DNA of 64,000 nt, taken from NCBI GenBank assembly GCA_963377175.1, contig CAUJNA010003745.1:318392-382391 (forward strand). Direction: 5' to 3'. Both the position numbers and the translations under genes were made by a program. Position 1 is the stretch's first letter, and every line of letters starts with the position of its first letter. The notes under the pieces are model-generated. The model was not told where the DNA came from, made no database searches, and saw only the letters and a program-made list of their open reading frames with translations. Below, in pieces: positions 33,410 through 45,400 of the stretch. The DNA is from Effrenium voratum (Eukaryota > Sar > Dinophyceae > Suessiales > Symbiodiniaceae).

Positions 33410-36400
33410 ATCTAATCTATTATATATATATATATACACCTAATGATTGTTTGTATACTTGTTCCTGCTGCCCTGTGTTAGGAGTCCAGCAGCCAGAAGT
33501 TAAGTTTGCATCGCGGGCAACTGATAACATTCGGGTCAAGTTGCGTTGCCTTTGAAGTGATCCCCTTAGCCAAATGTAGCGTTCTAGTGATCCCACGATG
33601 GCCAAATGTTGACGTCCGTGTCAATTTGCGCTCCCTGTGAAGTAATCCCACCATAGCCAAATGTTAAAGTTCGGGTGCAGTTGCGCTCCGTTAAGTTGCG
33701 TTCCCTTGGAAGTGATGGTTTATGTTTGGGTCACGTCTTTGAAGGCAGATTTGAAGAGCTACGGCGCATCACGCGAAATACGAGTCTGATTTGGGGGGGC
33801 AAGAGCATGTCGTTGCAAGATGCTATTCGAGCGTCCACTTTAGGCCTTGGACACCTGCCAAAAACTGTGCATTCTCACCTCGCCAATACACGGCAAACAT
33901 GGTTGCATGACACGATCGTTTCGCACGTCTGTCTTTGAAGCCTCTCGGAACTCTCGGGTTCCTGGTGTGCCCTTTTGAGGGTATCCATTTGGCGCTGGGT
34001 CAAAGGGAAACCAAAGAGCCACCATTCTGGGACGGGTCCCCTAAAAAACGATATACCCACATAGAGAGAGAGAGAGAGAGAAATGGAAAAAACAAATATC
34101 TGATCGAAGTCTACCAGGCCAACTCCGTGCCTTCCGCTGCAGCTTGAAAAAGCGGCCCTCCAGCGTGGACACCGCCTCCCCGGCCAGCGGAAGGCCCGGT
34201 GTCAAGCGAAGAGAGCTGAGCTTACTAAGCTTGGTGTCCAGATCTTTCATGCTCGCCTCACCTGCGAGTGACTCCTATCAACTCGAACCAGCTGTCCAGA
34301 ATCTCTCCGCTTCTGGAGGGAGCTTTTGCATCGTATGGTGCAGGTTCTCCCAGAGACCTCCACCCACCTCGCCTCCACAAAGACTTGAAGGCAACTCTCA
34401 ACGCCGGCGCCTTGTCCTTGCCCGCCAGCAAGGCGGTGAGGTTCTGCATCTCCTGCTCCCGCACCGCCTTCTCTTTGAGCTCCTGGCAGTTTTCTCGAAC
34501 AACTGCGAGGTTGCTCAAAGCGAGATAGGGTCCCCAACATTTACCACATCTTCCAAAAACCAGGAATAAGACTTGGATCCCCAAGTAAAGGATCTTTATC
34601 ATGGTGAGCTCTTGAGCTCGTTTTACTCCCGAAGCCCACCTGTTTGAATCGAACACAAGTCCGACCATTGCTTTCGGACTGCGGAAAGCATCTCTGAAGA
34701 ACCTCCAGGCGCGTGCGGATGTGCGGCAGAAGAGTTCCCTCCACCTCTCCTGCTGGTAGCTCTGCTGCTCCTTTTTCAGCTCCAGCTGCATCTGCTTCGC
34801 CTGGAGCGCCGGTTTGCTTCGTTTTTTGAGGATACCTTGTTTTTGTGGCTTTAAAGGACAATCAAGAGAACAACCATCCCTCTTCTTCTTTTTTGTGCTT
34901 CTTTTTCTTTCTTTCTTTCTTTCTTTTCTTTTTGGGGGGGGTCCCCTGCAAAAAAGACACACCCAAATCTACAAGGTCGATTTCTACAAAAGGGCAACCC
35001 AGGGCCCAAACTTCTGATTCCGCAAAAGAAAGAAAGAAAGAGAAACGAGCCTCATGCCTCAGGCAGCCCCATGCAAGCCTTATTCTGCTGCTCGAAGATC
35101 TGGACGTTGAGTTTGGTGACTTCCTGCAAAGCTGGGCTCTGGCCACAAGCTGTCCGAAGCAAGTGAGGAGCGCCCAAAACCCATGGATAGATGTCTGGTT
35201 ATTCTGCCCTTCCACGAGGATCCCTAGCAAAACCATGGAGGACCAGCTGGAACCCACCCACCCAACCACCCACCCACCCACCTGCCCACCCTCCCACGCA
35301 CACACCCACCCACCCACCCAATCCAAATGCTTGCTTTTTGTAGGGTATAAAGAAAGAGGGTATTTGGAGTAGGCCAAGTTGGGCCTTTGGATTGATGTAA
35401 ACCCCTCCTTGTAGAAAAGGGCAAAAGCGGGCGAAGGGCTCATGGGAAACTCGAGCCACACTCACCTCCCGCGCGAAATGTCTCCCATGTCCGTCCTGCT
35501 TCACCTGGTGCAGCTCGTTGTCCGCCTGGTCCACCTCCGTGGCGATGGCCTTGGCCTCCGCCGCCTGAGGCTTTCCCCGAAAACCACCGGAGCCGAGGGC
35601 AGCGAAAAAATATGGAGAGACAAAACGGGGAAACGGAAGCCCCGAAGAGTCGAAGAGGGGAGTGGGTCCCCTAAGGAGTTTCCCCCCAAGGAAAACCCCA
35701 AGGAAAACCCAAGGAACCATTTGGAGAGTTTGGGATGGAATCATGTTGCTCAGTGTGGCTTATCTTACATGAGCAGCCAGACTTGGCGATGGACCTTCCC
35801 CTTGCCTGATTCTTTGCCCGCTGCTCCTCCTTCTGTCGCTCCGCCGCGACTTGTGCGATCTGGGCATGACTCATTGATGTCTATTCAACTCACAGCTTCA
35901 GTCACCAGTAGAGCACAAGAGCTTGATGAAGTTATTAAGAACAATGGCTGACTTCCTGAGCCAATTCGCAGTTTGAGAAAAGGAACCGTGAGGGCTCTCC
36001 CTTCTAGCAGACTTCTAGCATGGAATCTTGAGGTCACCCAGACCTCTACCGCCACCCTGCGTCCGCATTTTGGGGCCGCCGGAGGGTCTGTCGGTGCTTT
36101 CGGAGGTGATCAAGGCCCTCTCCGCGGCTCGAACCACCAGTTCACCGCGTGGCCCTGGCTGAGGGCGGTGGTCTGATGCCACCACCAGCGCGGCAACAGG
36201 AGCGCGTCGCCCGGGCCAAGCTCCACCTGCAATCAATCGAAACCCCTCCCCAGCCAGGTTTGGCTCTAAAGAGTTCACTCGGTTGCTTTCTGCTCCCCTG
36301 GTAAAAGTTTAAGTTTTAGTGGTTCAATTCGGAAAACCCGTGAGTTGGCAAAAAGTTAAAGTCCTAACATCCAAGCAAAATGCATCAAAGTTCAACGGGG

Positions 36401-39400
36401 GACAAGTGCCTCATCTCTAAGCCGCATCCAAAGTCGGTCTCAAAACAAACTGTTCCGGGAAGTAGGTCAACCAAAAGGTGCCGGACGATTGTGCGGTCCC
36501 TGTGCACCCCCAAATCCCTGTGCGCCAAGCTTTGAAAATGAAAGAAAGCAAGCATTCAGAAACACGCCCGGCGACCTCTAGCAAAGCTTCGGGTCAACCT
36601 GCCTCGAAGCTCCGCGCTGCGGCCTCCTGGAAGAGCGGGAACCTCTCAGCATCACAAGCATCAATGTCCTCAATGCGAGACACGTGGGGAGCACTGTCCC
36701 CTGCCCCGCGTGCATAGAGCCGCTCATGGTCGCAGGCACGGAAGAGACGGAACCGCTTCCGGCCCGAAAGCTGGACAAATAGGTTGTCGATGGAGGAGTG
36801 CACGTCGGCTCTTTCCCCGGCCTTGGCCCAGTCGCCACGGTCGAAGTGCAAAGATGTGGTCACCCCGGCGGGGCCACAAAAGAGTGTGCAGGTCACCAGG
36901 CTGTCCAAGCCAATCGCACGAAGAATGTCGGGTCCTTCCACTGGCAGGCCCAAGTCCTTTAGCTCAGGCAAATGCTGCATTACAGGGAGCTGCTGCAGGT
37001 ACATGTTCTTGCATGGCTCACTTGCCAAAGCCCCCAAGAAATCCCCCAGCTTCATGTCCTTTGTCCGGAAGGGTGGCACCGAACAGCCGTCCTTCAGCTG
37101 GGCCACTGGTACGTTCCTCTGCCCGAAGCGCCTTTGAAGCGCCGCTGGCTGCAGTGGCCGCAGCGAGCGGCCAAAAGATCCGTCGTCTTTCGCAACGCCC
37201 CGCAGCAGCAGGGGCACTGCGTCGTAGACCGCGGCCGCCAGCGGCCTGCTCACATCCCCGGCGAACGCTGCGCAGTTCACCGCCCGGATTTCTGCAAGCG
37301 CCCGGGAGCGCTCCACCACGCGACCCCGATCGTCGCGGCTACCCTCGTGATAGGCGTTGCCTGGTGGGCCCAGGTGGTGACAACATGAGCGCCGACGCGC
37401 TGAGGGCGGCGGTGGTCCATACATCGCGGGGGGAGGTCCGTAAGTGAAAACACTACGCCGGTTTTTGAACATCTGTGAGGCGAGAGCATCAAAAGCCTCT
37501 TCCACCGTCTCGTGGCTTTTAGCGCTTGTCTGCACTGACAAGCCACCCAGGGAGGCTGCAAGATCGTCCCCCTCCTTTGGCAGCACCACCGGAGCATCCA
37601 GGTCGCTCTTGTTGCCAACAATCAACAAAGCCGCATCCGAAGCATGCTCCTGCACCTTGCCAGCCCACGCAATCACTTTCTCAAACGTTGCTCGATTTGT
37701 CACGTCGTACACAATGATAACGCCATGGGCACCACGAAAATACGCACTAATCAAAGATGCGTAGCGCTCTTGGCCTGCAGTGTCCCAGATTTGCATTTTC
37801 ACCCCTTGGTCTTGGATGCGAAGGCTTCGAATCTTGAAGCCAACGCCAATCGTGCTTGCATAGTCCTCCACAAAGCTGCTGTCCACATATTGATGCATCA
37901 AGGACGTCTTGCCCACCCCTGCATCGCCAAGCAAGACAACCTTGAACAGAATGTCATAGTCGTCTGTGGACCCATTTCGAGCTTGCCTCGCCATGGGATC
38001 CAGTTCAATAGTCTTTGAAACTCGCTGAATGGCGAGTCTGTGAGCCGGAGTTTACCTTTGCATAAGGGGTCCCCTCAAAGTAAGGAACGCCAAATGGTTG
38101 GTACTTAAAGGGACACCAAAAGAAAGACACAGGTTTTAGGGGGCCATTTTTGAGAAACACCCATGTCCGCAGTTCGGTGACCAGACCTGTTTGGGCCGAA
38201 CGGTCATCTTCGGAAAGAGGCTCATTACCCACACCGACACCATATTTTTTGAGAGCGGGTGTTGGTGGCGATGCTGTTTCAATACCATTTACAGCGTGTT
38301 CGCAAGAGTGGCAGCTTAAAGCCGAGCACCTTCTATGCTCTTCTGCTCTTTTTTGGGGGGGCTCCCCAACAGGAGACGAGCCTTTTTGGGGGGGAGGTCC
38401 CCCAAAAGGAGACCAGCCGATTCGCAGAGAATCACCCCTACCAGCCTTTCCCCCCCACCCGCTTCCTTGGCTGTGCCCGAGCAACGCTCTGGCACCGGCA
38501 CTGGCGCAAGGCGAGTCTGGGAGCTCCGGCCCTTTGCTCCAGCTCCGCCTTGCGCGCCCGGGCCTTCTGAAGCTCCTGGCGCCCAGAAAACCGACAGACC
38601 GACAGACCGACACCCGGCCGAGCCGAGGACCCTCGGCTCGCCCTCCGACGCCGGATCGATCCCCCGGCGTCAAAAGGTGGAGAGCTCGTGGAAAATCTCG
38701 GACAGCCAACCACTGAAGGCCATGTGGGAGAAATGTTCGCCCGGAATCCACCCGGTCCCAACTGATTTAACCCTTTTGGACTCCTAAAAGTTGAAACCCA
38801 ACCACTGAATGCCAAAAGAGCCAAAAAGCTAAGGAGCCGGATTGGGTGGGAGCCAAGGCGCGGCGGATGCAGGCTGGGTCCATTCTTTGAGGGTCACTCC
38901 CCTCCCCTTTTTGGAGGACTTAAAGGGAGACCCAAAAGGGTAAACCTTTTTGGGGGTCCCCCAAAGAAAGACACACCCATGTATCTCTGTTGGTGATTTG
39001 GAGGGGTGCTTTGGATTGGGTACCGGAACCTTTTGGAGGCTTCACGTGGCTGTGATTTTCAAAATCTGAGGCCTTGGCTTCTGAAGGGACAGAAGTGGCT
39101 TGAAAAGCCAAAACACCTCAACTGTTATTCATAGTTGGACAGCAATTTCATACATTTGAGACGGGAGAATGCCCTTGTTTCAGACTGGCCACTGATAGCA
39201 TTTACCTGCGCGATGGTGGAGAGATACAAACGGTTCAGAAACAAGTTCCCCGCTCCAAAGAATGCGCAAGCTCGGCAGGGGCGTGTTGCAACACAGCTTC
39301 AGGTGCTCCGCGAGCGAAATTCACAGGATGGGTATGTGGCCATGGGTCAAAAGCCCGGTTGGCCCCCAGTCAACATCCCAATCCCCACTAAAATAAAGCC

Positions 39401-42400
39401 TAAAATGGGTGGTGCATTCACCTACCAACCGAAATGGGATCCCAAAACGGGTTTGACCACCACAGCCATGTCAAAACCCCACCCGCCACCCCCCGGCCCC
39501 CGGTTTTTTTGAGCGGGGCGGACGCCTTGTCCATGGACGCGAAGAAGGACTGGATCCGCTGGGACTCGCTGGTGGCCTTCTGGAGCTGCTTCTCGTCGGC
39601 CTGTCAACCGGAGAAAGCCATTAAAGCCATGCGGCTTTGGGTCAAAAATAGGCAACTACCCAAAATGGGCTGCCCTGGTAAATGGAAACAATGACTAAAA
39701 CCTGTGGTCCATATTGGTGGTTGGATTTTGGCCCATACCCGTGCAATTTGGGCGTTCTATTTGAGACATCAACCCGCATGTGGGTGTTGTTTCGTGGTTT
39801 GGGGGGGGACCCCAACTTGTTGGTGGGTTCTAAAAGGAAGCCAAAAGGAAACAACCATTTTGGGGGGGACCCGCATGTGGGCGTTTCTTTGGCACGCCGT
39901 GTTCTCTCACAGCGTCGCCTTCCGTTTACTTGCTGGAAAATGCGATGTAGGTCTCAAAGGGAGCCCCCAAATGGTTGGTGTCCTTTGGTTTCCCTTTAAA
40001 ATCAACCAAAAAGGGGGTCTCCCTCCGCCCCCTCCCCCAAACAAAAAAAACACAGCTGACTTGACTCCTGATTTCCGAGCAGCTCTGCATCGCCTTGCTT
40101 CAACAAACCGCAGCAAAATGCGGCTTCCCTGAACAAGTCATATACCGAAACTAGCCATCTAGCGTAGAAAGGTCGTGCTGGTAGGTCTAACCTTACACAG
40201 TTGGACCAACGTGATCTGCAAACCTCTAGCGTCAGGGATCTAGCGGCAAACTAAAGAACAACTCTATTGAAGCATCCATGAAGCTTTGGCTCCATTGGGC
40301 ATGCATGGCATCGTTTCATCCAAATACAGGATATATAGATACATATACGATAGGTGGCAGCCCCTGTAAGTCAGTGGCCCTTGCGACATGTTAAGTCTGG
40401 TGCCCCCGGCTCGGACTTCGGCCTTGTCCATGTTCGCCATCATCTCCTCCAGGTTCTTGCTGCGCTCTTTCAAGGCTGCCACCTTGAGAAAGCACAGTAC
40501 CGCCCACGAGAGCCCTGGCGACCGAAATGACAAAGTAGAAACACGCACCAAAACCTGCGTAACCCCTCCTGGTTAATTTTGAGCCACACCCATGTGCACC
40601 AAGGTGGCGTCAAAGAATCAGAGGCTGCCGCACTGTCTGAGTGTCGCTTGATGTCCAGGCTGACCTTGTCCAGGGCCTGGCAAAAATTTGGATGGGAATC
40701 GTTGAGAGACTTGGCGGCTGCTGGGTCCTATTCGTTTTTGTTTCCCCCGCAGCTGCAAACCCACAAGAACGCACCTCCTGCATAAGGGATTCTTGCAAAC
40801 CCAAAAGAACGCACCTCCCCCCCCCGCCCGGCCAATCCAGGCTTGGCGAAGTCGCATTCCGCCGAAAAATATGTCAAAGTGTCAGTGCCGTGTAGGTACC
40901 CACCAATGAACCTGGAACCTGACGTTCGGGTCTGGACCATTGTCCTTTTCAGGCTCCATGTTCATTGGTGCGAGTGTAGGTAGTAGGTACTTGGTGCTAT
41001 TTGGCCATGGTACCCCCAGTGAACATCCCAATCCCCACTAAAATAGACTAAAATGGGTGGTTACCTACCCCAAAATGGGATCATTTTGGTTTTTGGTCCA
41101 CTGCCCTTTCCCTCAAGTACTCATTTTCCCGCAAAAAATGTTATTTTCCCTCAAGTACTGGGTATGGGTCAAAATTGAGCTACCAGCAATTGGACCGCAG
41201 GTTAAATCGTCCATGTTTCCATTTACCGATCCGGTTCCATTCCTCGCCTCCTGCTGAGACCGCAGCTTCTCCAACAGCTCCTGGCGATCCGCCTTCAGCT
41301 GCCGCACCTCCTGCCGCGCGGCCTCGGCAACGGCTCGACTTTTCCAAGGGGCAAAGCCAGAGGTGGGAGTGAAGGGGGGGTGGGGGGGAGAGGGGGGCGG
41401 AGGGGGGCAGAGAGGGGGGGGGGGTAAAAGGGCTTCTGAAATTGAGGAGGGGAGTGACTTCGGCGTGACTTCTGGGCGTTCGCTTCTTTCTTCTCAGCTG
41501 GCAGTGACCAAATCTGTGGTCACGATGTGTTTGCTCGGGGAGATGACCGGGAGCTTGTCCGGAGTATCGCCAGCACAGCAAACCAGGGAGAAAGCTGCCG
41601 CATGCTTGGCAGGCTATTCACAGCATCCGCCTGAAGGTTCTGGGCCAAGAGCTACATTTAAAAACAAATGCCAGCGATCTCGACGTGCAATGCTCGAGCG
41701 TTGGCCAAAGGAAGACATGCTGATCAACAACAAACCTGACATCTTCCCAAATCTAGGTCAACATTGCTTCTGACCTCAAGAGAGATTGCTGCTGTGATGC
41801 TGCATTGCCTCAGGCGGATGTGGCGCAAACGGTTCGCTTCTTCAGTGCTGATGAGAGGCATTCGCGCATCGTATCCAAATCGTAAGCATCGCATTGCGTA
41901 AAAACTGATCCCAGAAAAGCAGCGATGCTTGTCAGGATACTGTCTTCAGGACATCTCAAAGGCTGGGGAATCAGCTCTGGGCGGAAACCCTCCTAGACGT
42001 CCTGAGGCCCGTGCACCGATCTTCCTGGCCATGGCAAGAGCCTCCAGGGTGACTCGACGTTTCGCCCGAGGAAACGTGAAAATTGGTCACGCACGGGCCA
42101 CGAAGTTCCCAAGATCCCAAAAATGACGACCAGGGGTGACCAGGTCGTGGTCCTCACTACACTTCCCATGTTGCGCTGCAATTTATGGCGTTGGACATCG
42201 ACGCCGGGAACGTAAAAAGAGGCGTGATTGGAGACTTGTGGACGACATCGGTAGGACGACGCCTGCGGCTTGTTGGCGTTCCGGGCACCTAACAGGGATA
42301 TAGAAGCATGAAGCATGCATAGCACGCCAAGCAGGCTTGACGCGAGAACTTAGATCCGCTTAGTAGAGCTCAAGCTCAATGGGGGGTGTCTGAATCTGTC

Positions 42401-45400
42401 TGAATGAACCACGCATTGCTAGTTCCTTGCCTGCTTGGGCTGCATGCTCCTTGGCACTGCCAAAACGTCCGATTCCCGAGGAACCAGAACAGGCACATCC
42501 GGCCATCGGGTCAAACTAACCATGGACGGAAACCAATCAAAACAACAGCCTTGGCAAGCTGAAATCACCCCATGGCTTGCCGTTGTGTCTTCCGTGAGCA
42601 GCACTTCAGCCACGTCACCCCACTCAGCTTCTTCTCTGCTGCCAAAAGCCTCGGAACAGTAGAGCTACGGCATTCAAGCACTGGCTACCCATCTACTCTC
42701 TTCATTCCTCTGCAAAATCTCCGGAGGAAATTCGATGCGGATGCAGCCACTGCCAATGGCTTATTGCATCTTTTTCTCACATCCACATCTGTGCAACGTG
42801 CACAAAATGAAATCGCCGGTATCTGTGCAACTGCGTCCATATCCGGTTGTACAGCAGCAAAAACAAGGCATGATTGTTCTCCTCGACTTACGGCAGATAG
42901 GTTGGATACATTGACTGGTGAAACATACAGAGCTTTCAGGGTGTGTCACGAAACCAAACAAACATGTTCAGATTTTTTCAAATTGGTGGTTTGGATTGGT
43001 GGCTTGGAGGTTAGGGGTAACTTCCCATTTACCCTTTACAAGAGCCAAGGGTTCAAGTCCCCAAACCACGATTACCTGAATCTTTAGAGGCCCTATCTGG
43101 GCATGAGAGAATCTTTGGTGGATATCATTTAGGTGGGGACCAATCAATTGTCAGGTGGTCCCCTATATTTAAAAAAAAAAAAAAAAAAACTTTGAGAAAG
43201 ACCTTATGTTCTCGTGCGCAACCAAGTGAACCGCGACTTTCCCCCGAGAGCCCAGCGCACCGTCCTTGCTCTTAGCCTCACGCTCCTCGCGAGAGACTAC
43301 GCGAGCAAGGCGGCTGGGTGGCTGTTGTCGAATGCAAAGATCTCCAGGGAACGCTAAAGAATACCTCAAAGCAGGTGGGTGCCATTCCATATGGCTGTGG
43401 TTGTCAAAACCAATGGCACCATTTTGGGGTAGGTGCACCTCGCATTGTAGTCTATTTTAGTGGGGATTGGGATGTCCAACATTGTCGCGAAAATGTCAAT
43501 GTTTGCCCACGATGCGGCAACTGTAACCCAAGCAAAACCATAATTGGCTGGTACCTGTGATGTCAAGAGAGGAAGCACACCGGAGGCATCTCCCCACATC
43601 GCTTCATTGCAAAACCTGCGGCGGATTACATGGGATGCATCCTTGTTTAGACCTCCCGGGTCTAAAAGAATCAACTTCTTGCCACCCAGCCGGCGCGCCA
43701 GACGCTTGGCATGCTCTCGGAGCTGGCTCAAGCGCCGCTGGGAGGCCTCAAGGCTGGAGATGACTCCAACATGGAAACGGCACGACTCGGCCCGAAGCTT
43801 CATTATCTTCGGCACACCCAGAACTATGACTACCAGACTCGGCATGTTTGACCTGGTTTGTGGTGGTGCATCCGAATCGGCCAATTCCGAAGCAGCTTTT
43901 AACAGCGCACCAAACAAAGTCCAAATTGGATGGGGAGGGAGGGCAAGGGGGAGGGGGAGTGAGAGAGGGAGGGAGAGAAGAAAAGGGCAACGAAAACGAG
44001 ACAACAACACATGGGATAGGGAGAGAGATTGAAGAAGAGACAACAATGCATCATGAAGCCTCTTTCAGCACGGCAAAGCGCTCCCATACCTCGTTTGAGC
44101 AAACTCCACTCCGTGGCACGATGATAGGTAGCCCAGTTACTCTACAGCCGGCCCGCCCTGTTTCCAGCTCGCAGTGGGCAGGTGTGGTTGCTGTCGTGTT
44201 GGTAGGCATACAAAAGCTGCTTCGTTGATGAGAATGAGTTCACTTGCGATGTGCACGGATGTTGCCATTTGGGGGTTGATCAATATTCCTGGCCCCCAAA
44301 TGATCATGGGTAACGCTGTTTGATCAACCCCCATTTTTGCGGCCGCAGGATCTGCTCACCAGCTGCCTATCTGGGTGTTTGCTTGGCGCAGACATGTGAA
44401 TCCTCAAAAAAATGTTGGTGCAATGTTTTCCGATTAGCCAGGCATGCATTCAATCAAGCATTTGGCCGGTGCTGGTTGACGAGACGACTGTGTTCGTGTT
44501 TCGTCGGCCGGAGCGATTTCGGCCTGCGATAACCATCCTGTGCTTCCACGCGATGCATGATGGTGGCAAGAAGCTTGCTGACAATCAAACCAGCACATCA
44601 ACAAGCACACTCAAGGACACGCAGATCCAGTTGCCAAGATTTCGAGCCGAGCAAAAGAGAAAACCCTTAAAAAACACGGCGAAGCGATGGAAAGGAACAC
44701 ACCAATCCATCCGGGGGGGAAAAAAACAAAAAGAAAAGAAAAGAACAGAAAAGAAAAAACAGGAGAAAAAAAAAGGAGAACAAAAAGAGAGGAGAAACCA
44801 AAAAAGAGAAAGACAAATAAGAAGAAAAAGAGAGGAGAAACCAAAAAAAAAGGAAAACAAAAAAGGTTCGTTCGTGACCCGTCCGCGCGAGCTCAGGGAC
44901 TGACCACCAGCTCCCTGGACTCCTCCAGCAGATGGCGGTTGGAGTTCTGGCCCTCCTTCTGCCTGATGCGCCGCCGCGCGCACATCGGGCAACCGCATGG
45001 GGTTTTTCTCAATATTTCCTTCGGCCCAAGTGATTGCCGGATTTGTCTGCCTGGCAAGATGGGCAATGTCTCCTTTTGAAATGCCTGTGGTTGTCAAAAC
45101 CAATGGTGTTTTGGGACAGGTGCACCGCCCATTTTAGTCCACAGCGGGAATTGGGATGTTCACTGGGGGTACGGGATTTGGGCAGCCACATGGAGCCTGA
45201 CGTTCCTGGTCTGGACCATATTCCTTCTCAGGGACCACAGTCCCGAACGTCAGGTTCCACGTTCATTGGGAGTGTAGTAGGTACTTGGTGTTGATTGGCT
45301 TTGGTTGTCAAAACCGTTTTGGGATCCCATTTTGGGATAGGTGCACCACCCATCTTAGAACCTATTTTAGTGGGGATTGGGATGTTCACTGGGGGTACAA

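Noticed and set aside
36015..36278. Alternative frame of the second Rab-JmjC exon, using the GT donor two bases downstream
   Set aside because: It gives GAWPGRRAPVAALVV-type sequence and loses the JmjC strand and the last iron ligand.
36710..37447. 245-codon plus-strand frame opposite the Rab-JmjC gene
   Set aside because: It is an Arg/Pro-rich antisense shadow of a GC-rich coding exon.
42986..43070. tRNA-like string with GGTTCAAGTCC and a matching GGTTTGG/CCAAACC stem
   Set aside because: The T-stem does not pair and there is no room for both T-stem and acceptor stem after the loop. The same words recur at 1358-1415, so it is an interspersed repeat.
44412..44903. Lys/Glu-rich plus-strand frame
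   Set aside because: It follows a polypurine tract; composition alone explains it.
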